DNA of 64,000 nucleotides, taken from positions 226,474 through 290,473 of the forward strand of contig DATCMB010000016.1 of assembly GCA_036563615.1 (NCBI GenBank). Reading direction: 5' to 3'. The position numbers were made by a program, and so were the translations under genes. The stretch's first letter is position 1; each line of letters opens with the position of its first letter. The notes under the pieces are model-generated. The model was not told the DNA's origin and ran no database searches. It worked only from the letters and a program-made list of their open reading frames with translations. Positions 7,999-16,970 of the stretch are shown in pieces. The stretch comes from Candidatus Binatia bacterium (lineage in GTDB: Bacteria; Desulfobacterota; Binatia; UBA12015).

Positions 7999-9459
7999 TC
8001 ACTCGACGTAGCCGAGCGCGCGGAGCTGCTCGACGGTCTGCGGATCGACCTCCGGCTGGTCCTCGTGGAGCTCGCTCGACGCCTCGCGGGACTTCCGCAG
8101 GCGCCGCTCGAAGCCGAGCAGCACGAAGCGCATCCTGCGGATCACGTCGGGCTGCGCCTCGGCGAGGTTGTTCTGATCGAGCGGATCGCTGCGCACGTCG
8201 TACAGCTCGAGCACGCCGGGGTCGTTGCGCGGCATGTGGAAGTTCCCGTCGGTGATGCTGCGCAAGCGCGAGAACCAGGCGAAGTTGTAGACGCGCTCGG
8301 AGCTCGGCTTCGTCCCGGGCGCCGCCCCGGACGCCGCTGCGCTTTCATCCGACGCCGCCGCGGCGGCGATCAGCGGCAGCAGGCTGCGCCCCTCGCTCGT
8401 CGGCGGCGCCTCGCGACCCGCGAGCTCGGCGAGCGTCGGCATCACGTCGATGCCACGTGCGATGCTCGCGACGCGCACGCCGGCGGGCAGCCGTCCGCCC
8501 TGCACGATGAGCGGCACACGGAGCAGCTCCTGGTAGACCGTGTGCCCGTGGCCGAGGCCGCCGTGCTCCATGAACTCGTCGCCGTGGTCGGCGGTCACGA
8601 TGAAGATCGTCTCGCGGCCGCGCGAGACGCTCTCGAACATCGGGAAGAGCTCGCGCAGGCTGTCGTCGACGTACCGGATGCAGGCGTCGTAGCTGTCGAC
8701 CATGAAGCGTAGGTCGCGCAGGCTCGGCTTCGGCTCGCGCTCCTCGAACGTGCCGTTGCGATAGAAGTCGCGCCCCCACGTCGTCTGGAAGACGCGCTTC
8801 AGGTGCTCCGGCGGCAGGTACGGATTGTGGACGTCCATGTAGTGGACGTACGCGAAGAACGGCCGGCTCGGATCGAGCTCCGCGACGAGGTCCTTCGCCG
8901 CCGCGTTCACCTCCTCGGCGAGCGCGTGCCCGTGCGCCTTGGACGTGCCGGGCAGGTAGCGCGACAGACGCATCCCCTGCGCGAAGGTCGCCTCCGGCGC
9001 GTGGTGCGGGTTGGTGAACACGCCGAGCGTGTCGTAGCCGACCTCCGCGAGCATCTCCGCCAGGGTCGAATTTTGGTCGGCGAGGCGGTAGATCGTCCAG
9101 AGCTCTTCGGGGCGCGCGTTGCGGCGGACCAGCAGCGGCGCCACCTGCCCCGTGAGCAGCGCCGCCGTCGCGTTGAACGTCTGCGGCGCGTGCGACCACG
9201 CGTTGTCGAACACGACGCCGCGGCGCGCGACCTCGTCGAGGAAGGGCGTGACCGGTCGCGGATAGCCGTACGCGCCGACGTGATCGCGGCGCAGGGCATC
9301 GATCACGACCAGCACGATGTTCGGCTGCGGCGCGGGCCGCGGGACCACGGCGTACGCGGCCACGAGGCCGACGCCGACGACGGCGAAGACGATCAGCCAG
9401 AGCGCGGCGCTCGCGCGCCGGCTGCGCAGCGCAGGTCCTGGGCGTGCTTCCTTGACCAT
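7999..9459 (-). CDS. Membrane-anchored sulfatase-fold hydrolase with atypical active-site residue
   Basis: A 486-residue alkaline-phosphatase-superfamily protein. A GTG at 9516 would add 19 residues; ATG 9459 gives a normal short cytoplasmic head before one membrane segment (about 19-39), and the catalytic domain is periplasmic. The metal motif NIVLVVIDALRRDHVGAYGY (Asp54) and the later TADHGDEFMEHGGLGHGH motif are intact. In formylglycine sulfatases the nucleophile motif is C/S-x-P-S-R ahead of LTG; here the aligned residues are T94-F-N-A-T before ALLTG, so it cannot be activated by formylglycine. A Thr nucleophile, as in phosphoethanolamine-type transferases, is possible. A C-terminal LRALGYVE motif is common in bacterial sulfatase-like proteins. 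Confidence 0.8.
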   Translation of the reverse strand: MVKEARPGPALRSRRASAALWLIVFAVVGVGLVAAYAVVPRPAPQPNIVLVVIDALRRDHVGAYGYPRPVTPFLDEVARRGVVFDNAWSHAPQTFNATAALLTGQVAPLLVRRNARPEELWTIYRLADQNSTLAEMLAEVGYDTLGVFTNPHHAPEATFAQGMRLSRYLPGTSKAHGHALAEEVNAAAKDLVAELDPSRPFFAYVHYMDVHNPYLPPEHLKRVFQTTWGRDFYRNGTFEEREPKPSLRDLRFMVDSYDACIRYVDDSLRELFPMFESVSRGRETIFIVTADHGDEFMEHGGLGHGHTVYQELLRVPLIVQGGRLPAGVRVASIARGIDVMPTLAELAGREAPPTSEGRSLLPLIAAAAASDESAAASGAAPGTKPSSERVYNFAWFSRLRSITDGNFHMPRNDPGVLELYDVRSDPLDQNNLAEAQPDVIRRMRFVLLGFERRLRKSREASSELHEDQPEVDPQTVEQLRALGYVE

Positions 9460-9599
9460 GCCCCCCAAAATTCGCCCGAAGACGACGCGTCGGCTCCCCA
9501 CCGACGCGGACCCCACGTTTGACTAGCGCCTCGCGACGCGGCTGTAAATCACCGAACGATGGAATGCCGCCCGGCAGGGCTGCTACCTCTTTCTGCCGC

Positions 9600-11399
9600 A
9601 TGGACTTCCTGTCCCGCGTCGCGACCTTCGTCGAGGACCTGATCGAGCTACCGCAGTTCCTGCGCGTCAAGCGCGCGCTGGACGCGGCAGGGCAAGGCGC
9701 GCTCGCCACGATGGGCTACGTCTGCCGCCGGCAGGCGGAGAAGATCCCCGATCGCACGGCCTTGCGCTTCGAGCGCGAGCAGGTCACGTACGGCGAGTTC
9801 AACGCGGGCGTGAACCGCTACGCGCACGTGCTCGCCAAGCACGGCGTCCGCAAGGGCGACGTCGTCAACATCATGATGGAGAACTCCCCCGCCATGCTGA
9901 TGGCCCAGGGGGCGTGCGCGAAGCTCGGCGCGATCGGCGCGCTGATCAACACGCACCTCGAGGGACGGGCGCTCCTGCACGTGCATCGCGCGTCGCGCGC
10001 GAAGGTCGCCGTGGTCGACCGGCCGTGCGCACGCGCGATGCTGCCGCTGCTCGACGAGCTGCGCGATCTGCAGGTCCTCGCCGACGTCCCGGAGATCGTC
10101 GCCGAAGGCTCGCGCTTCCTGTCGCTCGGCGAGGCGCTCGACGCCGCGTCCGACGCCGAGATCGACATCCCCGACGTCAAGATCTCGGACGTCTTCCTCT
10201 ACGTCTACACGTCCGGCACGACGGGCTTCCCCAAGCCCGCGATCGTGCGCCACGGACGCTTCACCGCCGGCGGCCACTCGCTCGCGGTCCTGCTCGATTT
10301 GACGCCGGACGATTGCTCCTACGCGCCGACGCCGCTCTACCACGGCTACGCCAACTTCGTCGGCTTCGCGCCTGCCTTCCACATCGGCGCATGCTTCGCG
10401 TCGAGACGAAAGTTCAGCGCGACGGAGTTCCTGCCCGACGTCCGCCGGCACGGCGCGACGGTGTTCTGCTACGTCGGCGAGCTCTGCCGCTACCTGCTGC
10501 GCACGCCGCCGACGCCCGGCGACCGCGACCACCGCCTCCGCCTCGCGACCGGCCCCGGCCTGCGTCCGGACATCTGGCTCGAGTTCAAGAACCGCTTCGG
10601 CATCGAGCGCATCATCGACTCGTACGGGCAGACCGAGGGCAACGTCAGCCTGCAGAACCGCCGTGGGCGGGTCGGGTCGTGCGGTCGCTGCGCGCCGTTC
10701 CAGCACGATCAGCTCAAGCTCGCTCGCTACGACCTCGAGCGCGGCGAGCTCGTCCGCGGCCCGGACGGCTTCCTCGTCGAGTGCAAGGTCGGCGAGGCCG
10801 GCGAGCTCCTGAGCCGCATCTCGAAGAAGAGCGCGATGGCGTTCGATGGCTATGCGGATCCCGCCGACAACGAGCGCAAGCTGGTGCGCGACTGCTTCGA
10901 GAAGGGCGACCTCTACCTGCGCACCGGCGACCTGCTGCGGCGCGACTACGCGTCGTACTACTACTTCGTCGACCGCATCGGCGACACGTTCCGCTGGAAG
11001 GGCGAGAACGTCGCGACCATGGAGGTCGAGCACCTGCTGAACCAGTGCCCGGGCGTGCACGAGACCGCGGTCTACGGCGTGCAGGTGCCCGGGACGGAAG
11101 GACGCGCCGGCATGGCGCTGGTCGTTCCCGCGGACGGCGCCGGCTTCGACCCGCAGGCCTTCTACGACCACGCCGCGCGCGCGCTGCCGCCGTACGCGCG
11201 ACCGCTGTTCGTCCGCGTCGCGCCGAACGTCGACGTCACCGGCAACTTCAAGACGCGCAAGACGCGCCTCCAGGCGGAAGGCTTCGATCCCGAGCGGGTC
11301 GAGGATCCGCTGTGGTTCCGCGACGACGCGCGACGGACGTTCGTGCCCCTCGAGCGCGAGCTGTACCGAGAGATCGTCGAGGGAAGGGTCAAGCTCTGA
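9600..11399 (+). CDS. FATP/FadD6-type long-chain acyl-CoA synthetase
   Basis: A 599-residue AMP-forming ligase from ATG 9600. The phosphate loop YTSGTTGFPKPAIVRH lies near 201-216 and the DSYGQTEG motif near 340. The VLACS/FATP-type segment LEGRALLHVHRASRAK near 117-132 and the C-terminal LYREIVEGRVKL tail place it in the fatty-acid transport-protein subgroup that activates long or very long acyl chains. Its stop overlaps the corA start in ATGA, so the two are translationally coupled. The Leu-rich N-terminus may associate with the inner membrane. Substrate chain length cannot be read from the sequence. Confidence 0.88.
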   Translation: MDFLSRVATFVEDLIELPQFLRVKRALDAAGQGALATMGYVCRRQAEKIPDRTALRFEREQVTYGEFNAGVNRYAHVLAKHGVRKGDVVNIMMENSPAMLMAQGACAKLGAIGALINTHLEGRALLHVHRASRAKVAVVDRPCARAMLPLLDELRDLQVLADVPEIVAEGSRFLSLGEALDAASDAEIDIPDVKISDVFLYVYTSGTTGFPKPAIVRHGRFTAGGHSLAVLLDLTPDDCSYAPTPLYHGYANFVGFAPAFHIGACFASRRKFSATEFLPDVRRHGATVFCYVGELCRYLLRTPPTPGDRDHRLRLATGPGLRPDIWLEFKNRFGIERIIDSYGQTEGNVSLQNRRGRVGSCGRCAPFQHDQLKLARYDLERGELVRGPDGFLVECKVGEAGELLSRISKKSAMAFDGYADPADNERKLVRDCFEKGDLYLRTGDLLRRDYASYYYFVDRIGDTFRWKGENVATMEVEHLLNQCPGVHETAVYGVQVPGTEGRAGMALVVPADGAGFDPQAFYDHAARALPPYARPLFVRVAPNVDVTGNFKTRKTRLQAEGFDPERVEDPLWFRDDARRTFVPLERELYREIVEGRVKL

Positions 11400-12364
11400 T
11401 GCTCACGGTGTTCGTCAGCCTGCACGGGCAGGTGCGCAAGGCGCCGATGATCGACCCGGCCTGGCTGCGCCCCGACAGCACCGCGAACGTCTGGGTCGAT
11501 CTCGCATCGCCGACCGAGGAGGAAGCGCGCATCCTGCGCGACGTCTTCCACTTCCACGAGCTCGCGATCGAGGACGCGCTGATGGAAGTGCACCACCCGA
11601 AGGTCGAGACCTACGGCGACTTCCTCTACGTCATCCTGCACGGAATCGACTTCGAGGCCTCGCGTCACCACTTCGCGACGCACGACACCGACTTCTTCCT
11701 CGGCCGCAACTTCCTCGTCACGGTGCACGACGGCACCTCGCGTTCGATCGGGCACCTGCATCGGGTGTGCGAGCGCAACGCGCGCGTGCTCGAGGAAGGT
11801 CCGGCGGCGCTCATGCACCGGATCGTCGACACCATGGTCGACAACTACGTGCCCGAGGTCGAGAAGCTCGCCGACAAGCTCGACCAGATCGAGCACCAGG
11901 TGTTCGAGGAGCCCAACAAGAACCTGATCAAGGAGATTCTTGCCTTGAAGCGTGACGTCGCCGCGATGCGCCGCGTGGTGCTGCCGCAGCGCGACGTCGT
12001 GAGCCGGCTCGCGCGCCGCGAGTTCGACTTCATCGGCGAGCAGGTCTCCTACCGCTTCCGCGACGTCTACGACCACCTCGTGCGGCTCACCGACGAGTCG
12101 ATGCTGTTCCACGACCGGCTGTCGAGCCTGCTCGACGCGCACCTCGCGAGCGTGTCGAACCGCCTGAACCAGGTCATGAAGGTGCTGACGGTGATCACGA
12201 CGATTTTCATGCCGCTCACCGCGCTCACGAGCCTCTGGGGGATGAACGTGAAGCTCCCCGTCTACCCGGGCGGCGCGGCGCTGCAGTTCTGGTGGATCGT
12301 CGGCATCATGATCGTCACCGCGGTCGCCATGCTGGTCGCCTTCCGCAGGCGCCGCTGGCTCTGA
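11399..12364 (+). CDS. corA: CorA-family magnesium/divalent cation transporter
   Basis: A 321-residue CorA-type channel starting at ATG 11399, overlapping the previous stop by 4 bases. A long cytoplasmic alpha/beta and helical domain (HPKVETYGDFLYVILHG near 65-81; DTMVDNYVPEVEKL) is followed by two C-terminal membrane helices. The selectivity signature GMN follows TM1 in LWGMNVKLP near 281-284. The protein ends in the positively charged tail FRRRRWL. It assembles as an inner-membrane pentamer in known homologues. Coupling to an acyl-CoA ligase has no obvious metabolic meaning and may simply be operon packing. Confidence 0.93.
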   Translation: MLTVFVSLHGQVRKAPMIDPAWLRPDSTANVWVDLASPTEEEARILRDVFHFHELAIEDALMEVHHPKVETYGDFLYVILHGIDFEASRHHFATHDTDFFLGRNFLVTVHDGTSRSIGHLHRVCERNARVLEEGPAALMHRIVDTMVDNYVPEVEKLADKLDQIEHQVFEEPNKNLIKEILALKRDVAAMRRVVLPQRDVVSRLARREFDFIGEQVSYRFRDVYDHLVRLTDESMLFHDRLSSLLDAHLASVSNRLNQVMKVLTVITTIFMPLTALTSLWGMNVKLPVYPGGAALQFWWIVGIMIVTAVAMLVAFRRRRWL

Positions 12365-12377
12365 GCGGGCGCTCATC

Positions 12378-12580
12378 GCGTCTTCACCCGCTGGCGAAGC
12401 TTGCGTGCCGGCGGGCGCGGCGTGCTGTCGTCGCGTCGTGACCCGCTGCCGAAGCTTCTGTGCCAGTGGGCGCGCCGCGGTGTCGTCGCGTTTGTGACCC
12501 GCTGCCGAAGCTTGCGTGCAGGTGGGCGCGTCGCGGTGGGGCCGGGTCCGGCGCCGCCGCACCGCGTTCACCGGCACAGG
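12378..12580. repeat. Intergenic palindromic repeat, copy A (with tandem half-units)
   Basis: The 465-base gap after corA holds three successive versions of a roughly 55-base unit (around 12378, 12430 and 12483), each containing GACCCGCTGCCGAAGCTT or a close variant followed by GTGGGCGCG. The last unit continues into an inverted arm (GGGGCCGGGTCCGGC ... ACCGGCACAGG) to make a large hairpin. Related copies lie at 14766-14890 and 42396-42541. The rest of the gap (about 12581-12829) carries no gene I can support. Confidence 0.75.
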
Positions 12581-12829
12581 ACGCTCACCGACGGACGCAG
12601 GCGACGACGACGGCGCCAGGACGGTGCGACGGCGCGCGCGTCGCGTCACGCCGCCGTACACCACGTCGTCGCCGCGTCACGATCTCGACGCGTGATCGCC
12701 GCGCGCGCACCGGAGCACCCACGTCCGCACGGCCCGTTGCGGGCGTCGCGCGCGGCACACGCCGTGCATCGCCCGCCGCGCGCGTCCGGTCCGCCGGACG
12801 CGACACGCGACGCGGGAGGTGCGCACGAC

Positions 12830-14752
12830 ATGGTTCTTTCCCGATCCCTTCTCCTCGTGCTCGCGGCGTGCGCGACGCTCGTCGCGGCTTCCGTCCGCGA
12901 CGCGCGCGCCGGCAGGGCAAGCTCCTCCTCGCCCACCCTGCCGCCTGCCTTGTGCTTCGCGCCGGGAACCGACCCCGCGCTGGTCGAGGATTACGCTCGC
13001 GCGTTCGCCATCGGACCGTCGCTCGGCGCGCGCCGCAGCTCCGACCTCGCCGGCCCCGCCGCGCAGTACCAGGACGGCTGGCGCTGGACGAGGACCGCGA
13101 CCAACGGCTCCGGCCTCAAGCAGGGCGACCCGACGACGATCACCTGGAGCATCGTCCCCGACGGCACGCCGATCGAGGGGACGGCGGGCGAGCCGTCCGC
13201 GCCGAGCAACCTGCGCGCGTTCCTGAACTCGATCTACGGCAGCGAGACCGTCTGGCTGCCGATCTTCCACGAGGTGTTCGCGCGCTGGGGCGAGCTCACC
13301 GGCATCACCTACGTGTACCAGCCGACCGACGACGGCGTCCCGCTGTTCTACTACGAAGGCGTGCTCGGCGTGCGCGGCGACGTGCGGATCGGCGGTCACC
13401 GGATCGACGGCAACGGCAACGTCCTCGCCTACAACTTCTATCCGAACAACGGCGACATGGTGCTCGACACCGCCGACGCGTTCTTCGCCAACACCAGCAA
13501 CAACTCGCTGCGGCTGCGGAACACCATCGCGCACGAGCACGGCCACGGCCTCGGCCTGCGGCACAACTGCCCCATCAACGAGACGAAGCTGATGGAGCCG
13601 TACTTGACGCTTGCGTTCGACGGACCGCAGCACGACGACGTGCTCGGCGCGAACCGCGCGTACGGCGACGATCTCGAGCACAACGACCACACGGGCAGCA
13701 GCTCCGACCTCGGCGCGCTGAGCAACGGCACGGTGACCGTGCGCGGTCTCAGCGCCGACGACGACACGGACGTCGACTACTTCCAGTTCCGCGTCGGGCC
13801 GGGGAAGAAGGCGACGGTCAAGGTCACGCCGGTCGGCATGGCGTACCCGCAAGCGACGCAGGCCCCGTCGGGCTCCTGCAATCCTTGGGCGCTCTACAAC
13901 TCGCTCACGCAGAACGACCTCGCCGTGCAGCTCCTCGGCGCCGGGGGTCAGAGCGTGCTCGGCACCGCGAACGCCGAGCCGGCTGGTCGGGCGGAGACGC
14001 TCGCGAACGTCGCGCTGCCGGGCGCCGGGACATACTTCGTGCGCGTGCTGCCCGGGCCGAACGACGTCGCCCAGCTCTATGATCTGAGCTTGACGATCGC
14101 CGACGTCGCGCCGCTGCCCGACAAGATCTTCGGCGACGAGTTCGAGAGCCCGTCGCTCGCCGGGTGGAGCCTCGCCAGGACGGGCAACGGCAAGCTCTTC
14201 CCGTCGACGGCCGCGGCGATGTTCGGCGCCCGCGGCCTCGAGGCGGTAGTCGACGTCCCGAAGCGCCTCTTCCTCCAGGACGACACGCCGAACGCCGAGT
14301 CGCGCTACCGCGTGCGCTTCTGGTTCGATCCGAACGGCTTCGTCCCGGGCCCCAACAAGAGGAAGGTGCAGATCCTGCAGCTCTTCAGCCGCGAGCCGAA
14401 GAAGAAGAGGATCGTCTCCGTGTTCGTCCGCCGGACGGCGAACGGCTACCAGATCAACGCGAAGGTCCGCCGCGACGGCGCCGGGATGGTCGGCACGGGC
14501 TGGCGCGCGTTCAGCGACGCGCCGCACGCGATCGAGCTGGATTGGAAGAAGTCGGCGTCGCCGGAGGCGGGCGACGGGCACCTGCAGCTGTGGATCGATG
14601 GTACGTCGGTCGGGCTGCTGTCCGGCCTCGACAACGCGGCGCACTTCGTCGACTTCGTGCGCTTCGGTCTGCCTGCGGTACGCGCGACGACGTCGGGGCG
14701 GGTGTACTTCGATCGCTTCGAGTCGCGGCGCGCGTCGTACATCGGGCCGTGA
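12830..14752 (+). CDS. Secreted metzincin (matrixin-like) zinc metalloprotease with C-terminal LamG-like domain
   Basis: A 640-residue exported protein from ATG 12830, with GGGAGG nine bases upstream. Signal peptide about 1-29 (SLLLVLAACATLVAASVRDARA). The catalytic zinc motif HEHGHGLGLRH at 235-245 fits HExxHxxGxxH exactly, with ligands His235, His239, His245 and base Glu236; the Met-turn is in KLMEPYL shortly after. This defines a matrixin-type metzincin. A bacterial pre-peptidase-like beta domain follows (SADDDTDVDYFQFRVGPGKK), then a C-terminal jelly-roll domain (about 450-640; EFESPSLAGWSL, PHAIELDWKKS) resembling LamG/concanavalin lectins. It probably acts outside the cell. It is bracketed by palindromic repeats on both sides. 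Confidence 0.87.
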   Translation: MVLSRSLLLVLAACATLVAASVRDARAGRASSSSPTLPPALCFAPGTDPALVEDYARAFAIGPSLGARRSSDLAGPAAQYQDGWRWTRTATNGSGLKQGDPTTITWSIVPDGTPIEGTAGEPSAPSNLRAFLNSIYGSETVWLPIFHEVFARWGELTGITYVYQPTDDGVPLFYYEGVLGVRGDVRIGGHRIDGNGNVLAYNFYPNNGDMVLDTADAFFANTSNNSLRLRNTIAHEHGHGLGLRHNCPINETKLMEPYLTLAFDGPQHDDVLGANRAYGDDLEHNDHTGSSSDLGALSNGTVTVRGLSADDDTDVDYFQFRVGPGKKATVKVTPVGMAYPQATQAPSGSCNPWALYNSLTQNDLAVQLLGAGGQSVLGTANAEPAGRAETLANVALPGAGTYFVRVLPGPNDVAQLYDLSLTIADVAPLPDKIFGDEFESPSLAGWSLARTGNGKLFPSTAAAMFGARGLEAVVDVPKRLFLQDDTPNAESRYRVRFWFDPNGFVPGPNKRKVQILQLFSREPKKKRIVSVFVRRTANGYQINAKVRRDGAGMVGTGWRAFSDAPHAIELDWKKSASPEAGDGHLQLWIDGTSVGLLSGLDNAAHFVDFVRFGLPAVRATTSGRVYFDRFESRRASYIGP

Positions 14753-14765
14753 GGGGCGCCGCGCG

Positions 14766-14890
14766 CCGTGTCGGTGGGCGCGGCGCGCGGTCGTCGCGTT
14801 TGTGACCCGCTGGCCGAGGCTTCTGTGCCAGTGGGCGCGTCGCGGTGGGGCCGGGTCCGGCCCCGCCGCAGCGCGCCCACCGGCACAGAC
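14766..14890. repeat. Intergenic palindromic repeat, copy B (large hairpin)
   Basis: Best-preserved copy. The half-unit GTTTGTGACCCGCTGGCCGAG leads into an interrupted palindrome spanning 14822-14889: TCTGTGCC / GTGGGCGCG / CGCGGTGGGGCCGG on the left arm pair with CCGGCCCCGCCGC / GCGCGCCCAC / CGGCACAGA on the right. It lies between convergent genes (protease on plus, yjbQ on minus) and could act as a bidirectional terminator or mRNA-stabilising hairpin, although it lacks T tracts. Confidence 0.75.
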
Positions 14891-15044
14891 TCCCAGGAAC
14901 GGATGCACGCGCCGACACCCCGATCGTTCGCACCGGCACGAACGTCGACCGTCGAGCGACGCACGGTGCCGACGAGCAAAACGTGCAGCGAGAGCGCCCT
15001 CGCTCCGACGGCGAACTGCGGCAACGCGCGCGGCGGCGCGCGCG

Positions 15045-15464
15045 TCACTCGCCGATGATTTTCACGAGCACGCGCTTCTTCCGCCGCCCGTCGAACTCGC
15101 CGTAGAAGATCTGCTCCCACGGGCCCAGGTCGAGCGCGCCGTCGGTGATCGCGACGACCACCTCCCGACCCATGATCTGGCGCTTCAAGTGCGCGTCCGC
15201 GTTGTCCTCGCCCGTGTCGTTGTGCCGGTACTGCGACGTCGGCGCGTGCGGCGCGAGCTGCTCGAGCCAGCGCTCGTAGTCCTGGTGCAGCCCCGGCTCG
15301 TCGTCGTTGATGAACACCGACGCCGTGATGTGCATCGCGTTCACCAGCACGAGCCCCTCGCGCACGCCGCTCGCGCGCACCTCCGCCTCGACCTGCTTCG
15401 TGATGTTCACGAAGCCACGCCGCGAGGGGACGTTGAACCACAGCTCCTTGCGGTGACTCTTCAC
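15045..15464 (-). CDS. yjbQ: YjbQ-family protein (UPF0047, secondary thiamine-phosphate synthase fold)
   Basis: 139 residues from GTG 15464, which overlaps the ThpR stop in GTGA and follows a GGGGGCGG ribosome site. Family marks include [22 protein letters not shown] near 38-59, the [19 protein letters not shown] motif near 83-101 with conserved Asp, Asn and His, and [24 protein letters not shown] at the C-terminus. E. coli YjbQ has weak thiamine-phosphate synthase activity in vitro; its real role is unsettled. The tight coupling to an RNA 2',3'-cyclic phosphodiesterase is worth noting. Confidence 0.88.
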   Translation of the reverse strand: MKSHRKELWFNVPSRRGFVNITKQVEAEVRASGVREGLVLVNAMHITASVFINDDEPGLHQDYERWLEQLAPHAPTSQYRHNDTGEDNADAHLKRQIMGREVVVAITDGALDLGPWEQIFYGEFDGRRKKRVLVKIIGE

Positions 15465-16012
15465 GCCGCCCCCGTGTCGTCGAGCGGATACACCGCCTCC
15501 GAGCGGTGCACCGCGCGCTTCGCCGAGAGCCGGCTCGAGTAAAGATGAAACTCCTCGACGCGGAACGGCTCCGCGCGGAACAGACCGTGCATCGCCATGA
15601 AGCTCCCCACCGCGCGCTCGGGCGTGTTCTTGAGCCGCGCGATCGTCACGTGCGGCGAGAACTTCCGCCGCTCGGGCTCGAGGCCGACGCGCACGAGCGC
15701 GCTCTCGACCTTGTCGTGCAGCGCCTTGAGCTCCGGGCTGCGCTCGAGCCCCGCCCACAGCACGCGCGGCTCGCCGCGCGGCGGGAAGTGGCCGACGCCG
15801 CGCAGCGTGAGCTCGAACGGCGCGAGCCGGACCTCGCCGAGCGCGTCCATGACGTCGCGGAACACGACGCCGTCGACCTCGCCGATGAAGCGCACCGTCA
15901 AGTGCATCTCGTCGGGCTCGAGCCAGCGCGCGCCCGGCACGTCGCCGGACAGACGCGCGAGCGCCTGCTTCTGCGGCTCGGGAATCTCGACGCAGACGAA
16001 CAGACGGTACAC
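15461..16012 (-). CDS. thpR: RNA 2',3'-cyclic phosphodiesterase
   Basis: 183 residues from GTG 16012. The 2H phosphoesterase fold is shown by the paired HxTx motifs HLTV (about 42-45) and HVTI (about 123-126), with the [13 protein letters not shown]-terminus and [20 protein letters not shown] segment typical of LigT/ThpR. It opens 2',3'-cyclic phosphate ends of RNA. The C-terminus overlaps yjbQ by 4 bases, and the NUDIX gene ends 22 bases upstream. Confidence 0.92.
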   Translation of the reverse strand: MYRLFVCVEIPEPQKQALARLSGDVPGARWLEPDEMHLTVRFIGEVDGVVFRDVMDALGEVRLAPFELTLRGVGHFPPRGEPRVLWAGLERSPELKALHDKVESALVRVGLEPERRKFSPHVTIARLKNTPERAVGSFMAMHGLFRAEPFRVEEFHLYSSRLSAKRAVHRSEAVYPLDDTGAA

Positions 16013-16034
16013 GGACGACCTTCCTCGCAGCTCC

Positions 16035-16655
16035 TCAGCGCGTGCCCGGCGCGTGCGGCTCGACGCCGACGCCGTCGAGCACCTCGAGGAAGCCGCACAG
16101 GATGCGGTAGGTCAAACCCCACACCGTCTTGCCGCGGTAGAGGAAGGCCGGGAAGTCCGCCTCGAAGCCGTCGCGCGACAGGTGCGTCGAGCCCTTGTAG
16201 CGGTCGTCGCGGAAGATCCGCATCGGCACCCACAGCGCGTCCGCGACCTCGCTCGTGTCGGGCGTCGGCGGACGCACCTCGTCGAGGAAGAACACGAACG
16301 GCGTGATCACCATGTCGAGGTCGCGCCCGCGCGCCTGCGCCTGGATCTCGTCGAGCGGCGCGATGAGTCGACCGTCGCGCACGAGATCGATGCCGACCTC
16401 CTCGCGCGTCTCGCGGATCGCCGTGCGCTCGAGCGACGCGTCGGTCGCGTCGTGTCGACCGCCGGGGAACGCCATGTGCCCCGACCACGGATCGAGCGGG
16501 TGCTTGGCGCGCTCGATCATCAGCGTCCAGAGCTCGCCGTCGGACGGCGCGATCACCATCGCGACCGCGGCGCGCATCACCGGGTCGAGGTCGACGACGC
16601 GAGGCTTGCGGTTGCGGATCCGCTCCTCGATCAGCGGCAGATCACGCGGCGTCAT
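16035..16655 (-). CDS. NUDIX hydrolase, CoA-pyrophosphatase-like
   Basis: 206 residues from ATG 16655, which overlaps the HNH stop in ATGA. The NUDIX box is complete: GGRHDATDASLERTAIRETREEVG matches G-x5-E-x7-RE-x2-EE-x-G. The preceding WSGHMAFPGG segment is typical of the NUDT7/NudL CoA-diphosphatase branch. It hydrolyses X-linked nucleoside diphosphates; CoA or acyl-CoA is the likeliest substrate by similarity, not proven. Confidence 0.85.
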   Translation of the reverse strand: MTPRDLPLIEERIRNRKPRVVDLDPVMRAAVAMVIAPSDGELWTLMIERAKHPLDPWSGHMAFPGGRHDATDASLERTAIRETREEVGIDLVRDGRLIAPLDEIQAQARGRDLDMVITPFVFFLDEVRPPTPDTSEVADALWVPMRIFRDDRYKGSTHLSRDGFEADFPAFLYRGKTVWGLTYRILCGFLEVLDGVGVEPHAPGTR

Positions 16656-16951
16656 CGGCTTGCGTCCGGCTCCCACTCGAACGGCAAGCTGTGCTTCTTC
16701 GCGTCGTTGCAGGCCTTGCAGGCCGGCACCACGTTGCCCCGCGTCGAGCGCCCGCCGCGGATGATCGGCACGAGATGGTCCATGGTCAGCGCGCGCGCGC
16801 CGACGTTTGCGCCGCAGTAGTGGCAGATCCCGCTCGCGCGCCGCCGCTTCCACCACTGGCTCTCGCGCAGCTCGCGTGCCTTCGCCCGCTCGCGACGGAC
16901 GTGCGCCTCGTCGACCTCGACCAGGAACGGCGCTCTGGGGAATTCTGCCAC
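16652..16951 (-). CDS. Small HNH endonuclease domain protein
   Basis: 99 residues. A compact HNH motif: zinc-knuckle CHYC near 43-46, DHLVPIIRGG near 58-67, NVVPACKACNDAKK near 73-86 with the second CxxC. The HNH His is in DHL, the Asn in GNVV. The N-terminus (FLVEVDEAHVRRERAKAREL) is helical and basic. Such stand-alone HNH proteins are nicking or restriction-like nucleases of mostly unknown role. It starts a four-gene run with NUDIX, ThpR and YjbQ. Confidence 0.87.
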   Translation of the reverse strand: MAEFPRAPFLVEVDEAHVRRERAKARELRESQWWKRRRASGICHYCGANVGARALTMDHLVPIIRGGRSTRGNVVPACKACNDAKKHSLPFEWEPDASR

Positions 16952-16970
16952 GGTCCGAATCTTCGCACGC

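Noticed and set aside
8345..9709. Overlapping minus-strand frame in the sulfatase region
   Set aside because: Arg-rich low-complexity translation; the frame ending at 7999 contains all sulfatase motifs.
12677..14908. 743-codon minus-strand frame across the metalloprotease
   Set aside because: No domain, shadow composition; the plus strand encodes a signal peptide and zinc motif.
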